A stretch of 64,000 nucleotides of DNA from Sesamum alatum (Eukaryota; Streptophyta; Magnoliopsida; Lamiales; Pedaliaceae), in the NCBI GenBank assembly GCA_034509735.1, contig JACGWO010000005.1:25166383-25230382 (forward strand), given 5' to 3'. This document shows, piece after piece, positions 11,960 through 22,600 of the stretch. Each line of letters opens with the position of its first letter. Position 1 is the stretch's first letter. The translations under genes were made by a program, and so were the position numbers. The notes below the pieces were generated by a model. It worked only from the letters and a program-made list of their open reading frames with translations, had not been told where the DNA came from and made no database searches.

Positions 11960-12506
11960 GACAACTATATAAAGGAGTCCTTGGAACTCATTCAAAACAC
12001 ACACACAGACATACAAGCAAGAGAGCACTCAATTCCGAAATCCTCTCAAGCACAAATCAAGGAAGATCCACAGCGTTCTAGGTAAGATTCAAGGCGTTTG
12101 TCGCGGGAATCGTCCAAAATCAGCGTTTAATTTGACAAGAAATCCGAAGACCGGCAAATTAACGTTATCTAGACAGAAATCTACATTGGCGGAAGATCAA
12201 AGTCTCAAATCCACCAAGAAATATTCAAGTTGGAGAAGAACACCTCCAAGTTCATAGCGTTTGATTCGAGAACAAGTCAACGACCCCCGAATTAACGTTA
12301 TTCAAAGTCAAAGTCAACGTCAATGGAGATCAAACATCAAAGTTTCACCTCCGAAATTGTTGAAATCAAAGAACACGTTCGTGAAGAGAAGAATCAGAGG
12401 TTTTCAAGTAGAGATTTCGCACCCACAAATATTCAATCAAATTCAAGAATTTATTTGTAATATTTTCGTATTTCGTTAAATTCAAGAATAAAAAAATTTG
12501 TTTACA
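11960..12506 (+). repeat. 3' LTR, promoter to end
   Basis: 12272-12506 repeats positions 1-240 of the window (beginning AAGTCAACGACCCCCGAATT) and ends in TTTACA. The part from 11960 carries the TATA box and leader-like sequence. The true start lies further upstream and is unresolved. Confidence 0.75.
11966..11975 (+). promoter_or_regulatory. TATA box of the gypsy LTR
   Basis: TATATAAAGG lies about 540 bases before the LTR end, followed by a CA-rich stretch (about 11992-12010) suitable for a transcription start. It would drive the genomic RNA. Confidence 0.6.
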
Positions 12507-12511
12507 GTATA

Positions 12512-12840
12512 CACGTTTAAAATACAAACAAAATGACATAATGTGACAATGAACAGTGTATTTTGTCCCACAAACATACAACACAATACAAATAACATAT
12601 TCTTTACACTATTTTAAACTATCTCAAAAAACAAACCCAAACATACAACATTTTTTAACACACACTTATTTATCTCTATTTTTCTCTCTTTATCTCAAAC
12701 AATCAAAACAAACATACTAAAAATAAAACCAAACATGGGGTACGTTTGTTGGAGAGTCTGTCCGAATTTTGCGAAGAACGTGGATCATTGCAAACTACCA
12801 TCCAAAATTTTGGACGGTATAATATTTGCCATAGAATTTA
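12512..12840. other. AT-rich sequence without genes
   Basis: Repetitive AAACATACAA-like sequence to 12735, then unique-looking sequence that resumes after the MITE at 13341. No coding potential seen. Confidence 0.4.
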
Positions 12841-13340
12841 GGGTTAATTACACTTAGACCCCCTCTGAAAATGCATAATTACACTTTCCCCCAAAGAAGT
12901 TTTGAAATTACATTTACACCCCCTCTAAAAATTCTTTGTTTACACTTGACCTCTATTCGTTAAAGTTTTGAGCGGAAAATGTTCATTTCAACAAAAATAA
13001 TTACATAAATTTTTAATTTTACCTCTCATTTAACATTCTCGTGCAATAATTTTGTACTTATAAGGAAAAAATATAATAATATTGGCCTCACTCCATACAT
13101 ATACGTTACACTTATCCTCTTATAAGTACAAAAATATACATGAGAATGTTAAATGATGAGAAAAATTGAAAATTTGTGTACTTATTTTTGTTCACGTGAA
13201 AATTTTTCGTCCAAACTCTAACGGATGGGGGTCAGGTGTAAACAGAGAATTTTCGAAGGGGGTGTAAGTGTAATTTCAAAACCTTTTTGAGGGAAAGTGT
13301 AATTATACATTCTCACAGGGGGTATAAGTGTAATTAACCT
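12841..13340. mobile_element. Mutator-like MITE, 500 bp, long terminal inverted repeats
   Basis: The left end GGGTTAATTACACTTAGACC is the reverse complement of the right end apart from few changes, and the inverted repeats extend for more than 200 bases. The element is flanked by perfect 9-bp direct repeats TAGAATTTA (12832-12840 and 13341-13349). A 9-bp target duplication and long TIRs are the mark of Mutator-like elements. There is no coding capacity, so it depends on a transposase elsewhere. A 35-bp fragment of the same family is at 42817-42851. Confidence 0.85.
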
Positions 13341-13548
13341 TAGAATTTATGTCTGTCAGCTACGAAGATAGAATTTGCTAGGGATTTACCACGACATTCC
13401 TCGAAATTTTGGGGTCTTAATTTTGCGACAGTTTTTCAGATGACATGGACGAAACGGTTGTCTCGTCACAGAATCATCGCAATTCGGATGAAATATACCC
13501 ATCACAATTTACTTATCACAATATTTTTTATTTATTTTTTTTGTAGTG
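13341..13548 (-). mobile_element. CACTA-type terminus, partial
   Basis: Read on the minus strand, 13548 starts CACTACAAAAAAAATAAATA, the usual terminus of CACTA elements. Inside, TTTACCACGA and related short motifs recur. The flank left of the 12841-13340 MITE (to about 12750) is probably the same element, split by the MITE. The opposite terminus was not found. Confidence 0.5.
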
Positions 13549-13643
13549 TAAAAGAAATGCAATATATATAAAACCCCCCACCCCCCAATCTGTCCCTAAC
13601 AATCTCGATTCGAAAACGAATTCTCCCTTTTAATTATTAATTA

Positions 13644-13931
13644 TTAGCTGTTATGGTACGCTGTTTCTGTGTGTATATAATAAATAATTTTTTATATTTT
13701 AAAATATATTTTAAATAAGAGTAAAATATATAAACTAACACATCATATTAAGAAAAAAAAGAAAAGAAAGAAAAAATTAATTTGTCAATTAATATAAAAT
13801 TTGAAATGTTGAATAAAGTAGTTATCTTATCGGTTGAGGGTTAGTTTTGGCATTATAATAAAGTGGTGCGACGGTGTCATTAACCTCCATTTGTGAGTAA
13901 AAAAGGGGTTTCTTTTCTATAATAGTATAGA
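13644..13931 (-). mobile_element. Non-autonomous Helitron, 288 bp
   Basis: On the minus strand the element starts TCTATACTATTATAG (from 13931) after an A, and ends CTAA before a T at 13644. A weak TACAC/GCGTA stem lies just before the end. Start, size and end agree with the 292-bp Helitron at 43362-43653 (TCTATACTAATATT start). The hairpin is imperfect, which lowers confidence. Confidence 0.5.
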
Positions 13932-13989
13932 TACTCTTTATATCGTTCAAGAAATAACCTTAAAATTCGCTAGAAGAAATATAATTTTT

Positions 13990-14270
13990 CACTACAATTA
14001 ATTACTATGGTAAAAAAAAAAAAAAAATTGTGGCAAATACAAATAAATCACAATTTCGCTACATTCGTTAGCTGTTGTTTTTGCAAGTGAGTCCAAAACA
14101 TTAGATAGAATTTTGACGATAACTAAATCATGACAAATATTGATTAATTGTGGTAGAAAATTAAGTTTCTGCATTGATTTTGTTTGAACGTGGTTAATAA
14201 TATTGATTTACCACGATCTTTCAGGCGTTGCCATTTATAGTGTAGCAAAAAATCAATTTTTGTTGTAATG
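13990..14270. mobile_element. Possible small CACTA-like inverted-repeat element
   Basis: The left edge CACTACAATTAATTACTATGG faces a right edge that reads CATTACAACAAAAATTG on the minus strand. ATGGTAAA/TTTACCA-type motifs recur inside. No matching 3-bp target duplication was seen, so this is tentative. Confidence 0.3.
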
Positions 14271-15165
14271 AATTTAGAATTTCTTTCATTTCATTTCTTT
14301 TATTTATTTATTTTTTGACAAATTAAAAGATAAACTGGGCATTACGAAATATGACTACCAACTAGGAGGGTTATATATTAAATGAATTTCTGTTAAAAAT
14401 CTCGATATAATATAGAGCGAAAAGAATATTATTATATTGTTTGGTCACAAAAACCAAAACCTTAGGGGAAAAAAAAAGTAAATTCAAATAATCAAGAATA
14501 TACAGAAATGCTTTAACTAATAGTTAATTATAGAAATACCAACAAAATTACATAACCCAAACACACCCACACATACAAGAAAGCAAAACCCATCTACTTT
14601 CTGTGATTTATGGGTAAACGAGTGAGAAGCTCTAAGAACCTAAAGCTACTCAAAGGATGCTGAAAGATAAGGAAGATGCAATAAAAATTCTTGAGTAGGT
14701 CTTGTCGTGACCCTGCCTTGACCGACTCCCATTGCATGAAGAGAGCAAGCGACAATCATATCTCGTGAAATATGTGTTTTTAATTTTGTATAAGTTATTG
14801 TGTGAAAATAAGAATATGTTTGGATTCATTGATGAAATTGTACCTTTTGTTGTTACTTGTTAGTATTATCAAATCAATATATTTTATTTGATGAAAATGA
14901 TAGTTATATTTATATTGATTTAGAATTGTTAGTGAAGTCATATCAAAATATTATGAAAAAAATATATTATTAGTTTATAAAATTAATGATTGCAAAAATT
15001 GATTATGTATGTAAATATACTTAAAAAAACAATAGAAGTAATGATTGAGGTGAAAATGATCAAAATGTTTAATTATAATGAGTATATATATAAAGAACCA
15101 TGTTATTACTTTCATCATTGTTTCGAAATTAAAAATAAAAATGAAATCAAACAAGGCGTTATAGC
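14271..15165. other. AT-rich sequence without recognised features
   Basis: No ORF with recognisable similarity, no clear repeat ends, and no RNA gene seen. Confidence 0.4.
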
Positions 15166-15357
15166 TTGATCTCCTCTCAAATGAGATGTCGCACAAACTT
15201 AATCATATCGTGTAGCAAAGTTTTAAAGGTGAAGATGCAGACTATAATCTTCACACAAACAGAATATGATGATGAAGATAAGATTCCAGCCTTTGGATGC
15301 CTGTTTGAGTCTATGAATGGACCTTTGGAGTTTAAAAACATTTTGAATGTAAAATCT
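15166..15357 (+). repeat. Fragment of Tat gypsy pol
   Basis: The translation contains QMRCRTNLIISCSKVLKVK followed by an IIFTQ...DDED stretch. It matches the linker of the intact element at about 3210-3310 (SRMRRHTTLDISCGRVLKVK, then VFTQVQLNDEDD). This is a small displaced or degraded piece of the same family, open for 64 codons by chance. Confidence 0.6.
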
Positions 15358-15545
15358 TGAGTTTGACCTATATAAATATCTATCTCTATGAATCAGTAAA
15401 GCAATTCAGTCTTTACATCCATTCGTCATATGTATTTCCTAGTCATAATTCATTGTTATCACAAATAGGATCCTTATATTTTGTTGAGACACATGGAGTC
15501 CATCTCGGATTTCATGACTTAAGTCACTTTTTGAAATCAATGTCA

Positions 15546-15690
15546 GGGGAAAATTGCACTTTTGATCCCACGCGATATGATCTGTTGCACTTTTGGTCCC
15601 ATTGTGTATGGGCTCAGTACTTTTGATCCGACAGGAACTAAAAGTTTTGCACTTTTGGTCCCGTTTTCGTTAAAGGTGTTAAGTTATGGA
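15546..15690. repeat. Truncated terminus of an unidentified inverted-repeat element
   Basis: GGGGAAAATTGCACTTTTGATCC is followed by repeated TTGCACTTTTGGTCCC-type units, a pattern seen at ends of plant MITEs. No opposing copy was found to 16188, so only one end is left. Confidence 0.4.
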
Positions 15691-16188
15691 TGGAAAACCA
15701 CATTTGAAAGTCAAAGGTGGTTTTCTATGGTTTGAAACCACTAAAGTTCATGGAAGTGGTATTTTTCAAAATTTTGGCCCCAATTTGGAGAATCTCAATC
15801 TGTTTTTAATAGCTTAATTTAGCTAACTTTATATGAATTCGACACATTATAATCTGCAATTTTATAACGATATATTATAAATGAATTATTAAATTATGTG
15901 ATTGCACAACTAAAATAACTACAAAAACATAAAATAAAAAACACTGCAAAATTAAAAACAAAAAAATAAACCGACTGCATTGATCGAAAAAATTAACTGT
16001 TTACAATAAACATATTTAACCATGATTTCCCTTGCCAACTATGTACATATATGTTATTTAGAAAACTTTTGGTCAATATAGAATGGTGGTCAGGTGGGAG
16101 GTTTTCTAATTCAACTACTAAATGGAAAAAAAAGGAAGTAGTGAATTATGTATAGCTATTAAGCCAACAAAATTTTGACTTACTATAG
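15691..16188. other. AT-rich sequence without genes
   Basis: No coding ORF or repeat structure recognised. Confidence 0.4.
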
Positions 16189-16447
16189 TTTTTTTGTTTT
16201 TTTTTAAAAGCGATGAGATCTTATAAAAGAACAAACCAAAAAAATCAAAGTACACAGAATATCCAGAGTACAATCCTACACTAATCAAAACATTAAAACT
16301 ACAAAGAATGGAGAACTAAAAACAGAGAAAGGCCCAAACACATGAGAGCCGACCAAAACCTTAGACAAGACAAACAAAAGTCGCCCCACCAGCTGCAGAA
16401 ACAAAACACCACACCCTTCATCTAACCACGCTCGTTCGTCCCTCGCT

Positions 16448-17551
16448 TCATCTGCTAACAGAGAGCCTACTCCTCACTTTTGAGTAATCTGTCAGCAGCA
16501 ATTCAGCCTCTCGCACAATCACCTCCACCTCACAGTGCTGGTTCTCCATCAACTTTTTGCACAGCTGATTCCGAAGACCCCAGCAGAGCACAAAGAAACG
16601 CCTCCGATCCAATCCGTCCAGCTGCTGCAAAACAGATTTAATCCACCCTGTTACGTCCTGCTGCCAATCAGAAATGATTCTCCATGCAATATTTGATAAA
16701 GCCCACACTTGTCTTGCAACAACACACTCCAACAAAAACATGTTTCAAGCTTTCCACTCCCCCCGTCCCCCCAAACCACACAAACCATGTTAAGTCCTTG
16801 TACTCGCCTTGCCAAATTCTCCAAAGTCGGTAACGCCTCATTGCACACTTTCCACATGAAGACCCCGGTCTTCGGAGGCACCCGATCTTACCACAACATA
16901 GTCCATAAAGATCCCCGCCCATCTGACACATGCCCCCTAGCTCCGGACATCGACGGCAACCCCCTTTCTTTCATAGCTACCGCATGCTCATAAGCACTCC
17001 TCACCGTAAACCTCCCTCCTATATCAAACCTCCACCTCACCTCACCTCCCTCCCCACCTCACACCCCTCCCCCAACAAATCCCGAACCCCAATAATACCC
17101 CTCCAAGTCAATGACGGCCGACTCCCCATAGGCGCATCCCAAAAAGATCCATGAGGGAAATACCTCACTCTCAACACTCTACTCAACACCGATCCCGGCC
17201 ACGAGACAATCCGCCATCCCTGTTTAGCCAGGAGGGCTGTATTAAACTCCCTTAGGTCCCGAAATCCTAAACCCCCCTCCTTCAGTGGGCGGCACATCCT
17301 CATCCAAGCCACCCAATGCACCCTCTTGGCCCCCTATTATCCCACCAAAAATTAGCCATCATCGACTCCAAATGACGTAGCAAACTCACCGAATTATGAA
17401 AACAGGACATCATATATGTCGATAAAGCCTGAAGCACCGCCTTTATCAACACCCCCTTACCAGCCTGTGATAACAACTTACAATTGCACCCACTAGTCCT
17501 CTCCCAGAACCTATCACTCACCCCCGAAATAAGGCTCCCCTTGACCTTCAC
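16448..17551 (-). pseudogene. LINE ORF2 C-terminal region with zinc-binding RT module
   Basis: Successive frames carry conserved plant LINE signatures. 17551-17300 has FWERTSGCNCKLLSQAGKGV and IKAVLQALSTYMMSCF; 17321-17037 has CRPLKEGGLGFRDLREFNTA and LLAKQGWRI; 16881-16651 has MPPKTGVFMWKVCNEALPT, the zf-RVT module; 16741-16448 has the following region. At least three frameshifts separate them. No RNase H domain is evident. Confidence 0.8.
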
Positions 17552-18051
17552 CCAACAGTCGGTAACCCCAAATACTTCTCGTGCGCCCTCTCTAACCTAA
17601 CCCCCGTAACAACCCCCAAAAACCTCCGAATCACCTCCGCTACACCCCTACTGACTACCATCGTGGACTTACTCAAATTCACCTCCTGACCTGACGCACG
17701 TGTATAGATCCGCAGAATCCTCTGCACTTCCCCCAACTGCTCCGCATCCGCCCCACAAAACAACAGTGTGTCATTTGCAAACAAAATATATGAGACCCTA
17801 GGTGCCTGCCTAGCCACTGCCACTCCTGTAATACGTCCACCCTGTTCAGAAACCTGTATAAGGCTTGAAAAAGCCTTCGTGCATAGAATAAACAAATATG
17901 GCGACAACGGGTCACCCTGACGGATGCCCCGTTTTGGCTTAAAGTAACGAAACTGATTCCCATTCAAAGTTATCGAATATGAGACCGTGGTGACCAGTAA
18001 CATAATCAACTCTACAATATTACTTGTAATTTGCAGTCCATAGGCACACAC
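17548..18051 (-). pseudogene. LINE reverse transcriptase fragment
   Basis: The 167-codon frame includes KPKRGIRQGDPLSPYLFILC, a hallmark of plant LINE reverse transcriptases. ISYILFANDTLL-like sequence follows at the active site, with FAND where the family has FADD, so one catalytic aspartate is changed. It continues with GQEVNLSKS and the conserved YLGLPT at the end. The frame shifts at 17548 into the next part. RT would copy the element RNA at the target site; this copy cannot. Confidence 0.85.
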
Positions 18052-18061
18052 ATAATATATA

Positions 18062-18345
18062 CTAGTCGGAAACGCATACTCGATGCGTGTACAAATACAA
18101 TAATATTTTTATTAAATTAATAATTTATGATTATAATAGAATTGAGTAAAATAATAGAGAGAATAAATGAATAAAAAATCTATATATAAAGAAAAATATA
18201 GATGAGTGGGATAATAAGTATGTGAAAAGTAGATACTTCCACATGGAAAGTGGAAAAATAAAATAATAAATAAATTTTAAAATAAAAATAAGATTGACAG
18301 ACCAAAAAACTGAGAGACACCAAATTAGTGCTCTCCCTTAATTTG
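18062..18345 (-). mobile_element. Non-autonomous Helitron, 3' end intact
   Basis: On the minus strand the element ends with the hairpin ACGCAT-CGAGT-ATGCGT, then TTCCGACTAG before a T (CTAG at 18062-18065). The inner sequence (GGTGTCTCTCAGTTTTTTGG on the minus strand) matches the Helitrons at about 30690-30968 and 43362-43653. The 5' end near 18345 is not sharp. Confidence 0.7.
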
Positions 18346-18734
18346 AAACTTTGTAAGGAAATATAAAGATCTTAACAAGTGGAATTACAAATATAACAAT
18401 ATAACAATTATGGAATATAAACGTAAAGAATTTAACAATTATGAAATAATAACAAAATATAAAAGCGGCAGTTGAAGACAAATATAGTTAAAGAAAACTT
18501 ACTTAATTTCTGAATTTGGATACACAAGAGATTTTACAGAATATTTGGATGCACAATGATATGAATTATCAAGGACATCAAATTTCTGTATTCTTCAATT
18601 TTACAAGGGAAAATGAGATGGTTACAATGGGAATGAAAAGACATAATTGAGACTAGAAACAATGGCTAGAGAGGAATGAGAAGAATGTAGAATGCTCTTC
18701 AAATGAGTTGTGTTTTTCTCTCCTCCAATTGCTT
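18346..18734. other. Left flank of the viral integration
   Basis: AT-rich sequence without genes. TTTGAAACTTTGTAAGGA at its left edge is repeated in inverted orientation right after the second viral copy (30591-30609). Confidence 0.45.
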
Positions 18735-18995
18735 CCATTTATAGAAGTTCAGAATCATCATGGTCTCCTTGCTATTGATGGAATTTGCTGAATTTGTCTA
18801 TCATGGCTGTCAATCAAGAGTCCAATAATGTAGATAGTGGCTTGCAAAAGCTGATTTTCATGTTTTTTCATTTTTTTTAATTTTTTTTAATTTTTTTAAT
18901 TTTTTAATTTTTCATTTTTCATTTTTTTTTCAGATAAATTTGAAAACACAAGACTTAACTGATTTTTACAATGGTAAAAATTTTTGGAACTGAAA
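18735..18995 (-). repeat. Viral intergenic region, downstream copy
   Basis: This matches 25899-26138 closely (both contain GGTCTCCTTGCTATTGATGG and a long T-rich stretch). Its left edge CCATTTATAGAAG is exactly where the tRNA primer site would begin in the complete copy, so the integrated DNA ends at the minus-strand replication start. It would hold the viral promoter and polyadenylation region. Confidence 0.8.
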
Positions 18996-19025
18996 TTACA
19001 CGAATTGACCTATCACTAGAAAATT

Positions 19026-20433
19026 TTACGGTATTGGGCTGAATATTCCAAAGCAGTCGTCCTCATTTTCATCTCCAAGGTTGATGGGTGATGGAGACTC
19101 CTCTTTGTCATTGTTTATTTCTTCCATAATTTTCTGTATTTCTTCTGGTGTAGTTGCTTTGGCAATTTTGGCAGACAAATTATTTTTCTTCAAAAGAAAT
19201 TGTTGCTGCTGCGAATTGAGTTCTTTTCGAAGAATTGTTGAAGTTTTGCACTTCGCAGGATTTTGTTTGAACCATTCAAGAACTGCTGGTTGTTCAAAAT
19301 TTTCTGTGTTCATCTTGTCCCACCATTTGACGCAACATTTTTTGCCGAGAGAGAATATGATGGTGTCTTCATCAATTTTGAGAGATTTGAATTGTGGCTG
19401 AATTTTTAGTATCCAAGTGAGGTTAAATTGGATGTAGAATTTGAGGAGGTTAGGGAGATGTTGTCCTGGAAATTCATTGGGTCTCAAATTTTTAGAAAAG
19501 AATTTGAAGGATTCTTGAACTGGTTTTGGGAGAATTTGAATTTCTGGCCCGAAATAATACGACCATCTGATGAACCAATTTGGAATTTTTTCTGGGGTAA
19601 TTTTGGTGCCAAAAAAGGAAATAAAATGACATGGTATTTTTCTCATTTTGTTTGAGAAGAAAATGTTGGAAAGCTTTGGTGTAATCCCAATAGGAGATCA
19701 ATGGGTAATTTTTATTGGGGATGCTCTTGAGCTCGTATGGACTTTTTCCCCATTCAGATAAAGAAAGGATGGAGTTTATAAAAAATTTTCGGTAGCCAAT
19801 TTGTGAGGAGTTGGCTGGGGCTCCTTTGGGAGGCATATTTTTGATGTAAATGGATTTTGTTGAAAGAAGAATGTCCTCATAGAATTGCTGGGTCTTAAGC
19901 GGATCTTCATAGATTCTATTGTGCCTTTGATCGAGGATCATGTTTGCCATTTGTACTGGATCATCTTGGGTTTGTTTATTGATCCAATCATCTTCTATCA
20001 CACAGTCAAGATGGAAGTCTGTTTTTTCAATATATGGTGAATTGGTTGGTGAATTGGGTTGTGAACTGACTGGCCTAGCAGTAGATGTTCCTGCTATATC
20101 CTTGTAAGTTTGGGTAAGTTTTGAAGGGGCAAGAGGAATTGGTTTTCCCAGTGGGGTAAATCTGTTTGTGATTTGTATAGCTGTGTGTGATGTAGATGGT
20201 GCTTTTTGGGCTATCTGGGTAAGGTTTTTTTGTTGAATTGAAGGGGGAAGAATTCGTAATGGTTTTAGATTCTGAGGATTTTGAGGTTTCAACAATTGGA
20301 GATCTTGAGGAGATTGGGGTTTTAGCTGGAGTTTTTCTGGTGCAAGAGAAGGGTATTCTAATTTGAGAATTTGTGTATTGGGTTTTGCTAAAGGACTTAC
20401 CTTTAGCTTGGACTCTTCAATTGGTTTTGACAT
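19026..20433 (-). pseudogene. Viral ORF2, function unknown, copy A
   Basis: The frame from 20433 to 19492 (313 codons) is followed by 19646-19026 in another frame (206 codons), with a frameshift near 19640. The N-terminal third is Pro/Gln/Lys-rich and disordered-looking (KPQNPQNLKPLRI). The C-terminal part has globular-looking sequence (SYWDYTKAFQHFLLKQNEK, KKCCVKWWDKMNTENFEQ) and an acidic end. Some florendoviruses have an ORF2 at this place. No enzyme motif was recognised. Confidence 0.65.
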
Positions 20434-20885
20434 CCCTGCAAAAATTCTCTTGTCAAATAGTTAGGAATATAATTGTGAGTTCCTTTGATATATTCAATAT
20501 CAAAATCAAATACAGATAGTAAAGCTTGCCATCTAGCAAAAATTTGTTTTGAGACTAAATTTTTAACATCTTTTATAAGTACATCTTTTGTAGCTCTGCA
20601 ATCAATTTTTAAAAGAAATTTTTGATTCAGTAAATCATCTTGAAATTTAGATATGCCTAAAACAATAGATAATATTTCCTTTTTTATGGTAGGGTAATTT
20701 TGTTGTGCTGTAGTTTTCCAAACTCCAGAATAGTATCTCACTATCATTTCTTTTCCTTCAATAATTTGACTGAGGATACCACCATACCCTATCTCAGATG
20801 CATCAGTTTGTACTATTTTTGGTACAGTAGGATGGCATATGCTTAAGCAAGGGATTTCTTTAATTTCTATTTTTAATTTTTTCAC
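20403..20885 (-). pseudogene. Viral RNase H, copy A
   Basis: The 160-codon frame carries QTDASEIGYGGILSQ (first catalytic Asp), YPTIKKEILSIVLGISKFQ (catalytic Glu) and LLKIDCRATKDVL (second Asp), and ends FARWQALLSVFDFDIEYIKG. This domain is typical for the end of the caulimovirid polyprotein. It overlaps the start of the next ORF by about 30 bases. Confidence 0.85.
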
Positions 20886-22600
20886 AAAATTTGTATGAGT
20901 TTGGGTCCAAGGAATTTGAGAATTTTTTAGTCTATCATATAATGGTTTACATATTTGCCTAAGGTTTGGATAAAAATCTGAGACATAATTTAAGCTACCT
21001 AAGAATCTCTGTAATTGTGTTTTATCTAAAATTTGATCTGGAAAATTTTCTCCGAATGTTAAAGACCTTTAGATTGGGACAATAGTTCCTTGATATATTT
21101 GATGCCCTAAAAACCTAACATTGTCTGAAAAAGTTTTATTTTTGGAGCTGATACAACTAAGCCATTATCTTTTATGAGCTTAAGAAATATTTGTAAATGT
21201 TTCCAGTGTTTTTCTATATTTTCACTAAAAACCAATACATCATCAATATAGACTATAGTAAAAAAAGTGTATGGAGTGAAGATATTATTCATGATTTTTT
21301 GGAATTCTGAAGGGGCATTTTTTAATCCGAAGGGCATGACATTCCATTCAAATTGGCCAAAAGGAAGAGTGAAAGCCGTTTTATATCTGTCTTTTTCATC
21401 TATTTGGATTTGCCAAAATCCTGATTTCATGTCAAACTTAGAAAAAAAATTTGCATTATAAAGTCTTTTAAGAAGGTCTGATTTATTGGGTATGGGATAC
21501 CTAATCCATCTTAAAGCTTTATTTAGAGATTTATAATTGATGACTAACCTGGGAGTTCCCCTTTCTAATTCAGTATTTTTCTGGACATAAAAGGCTGGAC
21601 AAGACCAAGGAGATTTTGAAGGACGAGTTAATTTTTTGTTAAGAAGATCTTGAATTTCTTTTTTACAATATTCTAGTAGTTCTTGGTTCATTTGAATTGG
21701 CCTAGCTTTAGTGAGAATTTGTCTTTCATCAAAATCAGTTTCATATGGGAGAGTAATAACATGCTTTTTTCTTTCCCAAAATGCATTTGGCAATTCTGAA
21801 CATACCTGGCTTTGAATTTGGTTCTGAAATTCAAGAATTTTCTTTTTCACAAAAGGTGCTGAAATTTGTTCTTCTATTTTCTTATGGGAAATCTCATCTT
21901 TTAAAAAGAGAATTTGTTTTTCTTTATTACTAATATTTTCTTGGAATATGAAGGTATCTTGGACTACTTTAATGTCTCTTTGGGTTACGGGAAATTGGAA
22001 TTGAAATAAGATTTCTTTTCCCATCACTTTGGTTTTAATTCCTTCAGTACTTACATTAATTGGGTAAAGCATTTGGAGGAAAGGATTCCCTAAGATTATG
22101 GGAGTATTAAGATCTTTTACTAGAACAAAACTAGTTTTGAAGCAAATTCCATTGTTACAAACATGGCCTTTCGAAAGCTTAAAATTAATTTTGAGACTGG
22201 CTGAGTTGGCTGCTGAAAGTCTTTCTTTGGTTTTTTCAAAATACTTAGTGGGGATTAATCCTTCTTGTATGCAATTCATATCTGCTCCTGAATCCATTAA
22301 GGCTATAGCAGTTAATTTAAAATCTTCTATAACTAAATTAATTTTTACGTACCATTTTTGGTAAGCAACCCTAGAGATGGAATTAACAAAAGATTCTTCT
22401 TCTTCTTCAGAATTCTTAGATGTTGAAGCTTTACTCGGGTTTTCCCTAGAAATTTGGTTCTGGAGTTTTATAATTAAAAATTCCTGTTGTAACTGGTCAT
22501 GATTCTCTTTTAGGGTTTTGACTTCCCTTTTTAATTGTCTTACTTCATGCTTTAGATCTGATATTGAAACTTTAGGATTGGAGAAATCAAACATATTCAT
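20886..22600 (-). pseudogene. Viral protease and reverse transcriptase, copy A
   Basis: A 497-codon frame (22600-21107) starts with a coiled coil (HEVRQLKREVKTLKENHDQL). The pepsin-like protease follows with ALMDSGADMNCI near residue 108, then reverse transcriptase with TPRLVINYKSLNKAL, FGLKNAPSEFQKIMN and catalytic IVYIDDVLVF near residue 455. The frame breaks at about 21107, where copy B has one more base; the connection domain continues to 20886 in another frame. The enzyme would make viral DNA from pregenomic RNA. Confidence 0.85.

Larger units (their letters stand above)
1..12506 (+). mobile_element. Ty3/gypsy retrotransposon, Tat lineage, 5' LTR incomplete
   Basis: The element runs from inside its 5' LTR (cut by the window start) to the end of the 3' LTR. 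Positions 1-325 match 12272-12506, and the 3' LTR ends in TTTACA. The order is gag, PR, RT, RNase H, a second RNase H of archaeal type, integrase, then a long antisense ORF. Two RNase H domains and an extra ORF between integrase and 3' LTR are known traits of the Tat lineage. All coding regions carry frameshifts or stops, and the LTR ends differ at many positions, so this is an old, inactive copy. The 5' target duplication lies outside the window; the 5 bases after the 3' LTR are GTATA. Confidence 0.85.
16189..18057 (-). mobile_element. 5'-truncated LINE (non-LTR) retrotransposon
   Basis: Minus-strand frames give, in order, part of the reverse transcriptase, the RT C-terminal region and a zinc-binding reverse transcriptase module. 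The plus strand shows a run of T at 16189-16205, the poly(A) tail of a minus-strand LINE. The sequence is GC-richer than its surroundings. The endonuclease and the N-terminal half of RT are missing, as usual for 5' truncation. No clear target duplication was found. Confidence 0.8.

Noticed and set aside
16709..17154. Pro/Ser-rich ORFs on the + strand
   Set aside because: They are antisense to the LINE, whose minus-strand frames have clear RT signatures.
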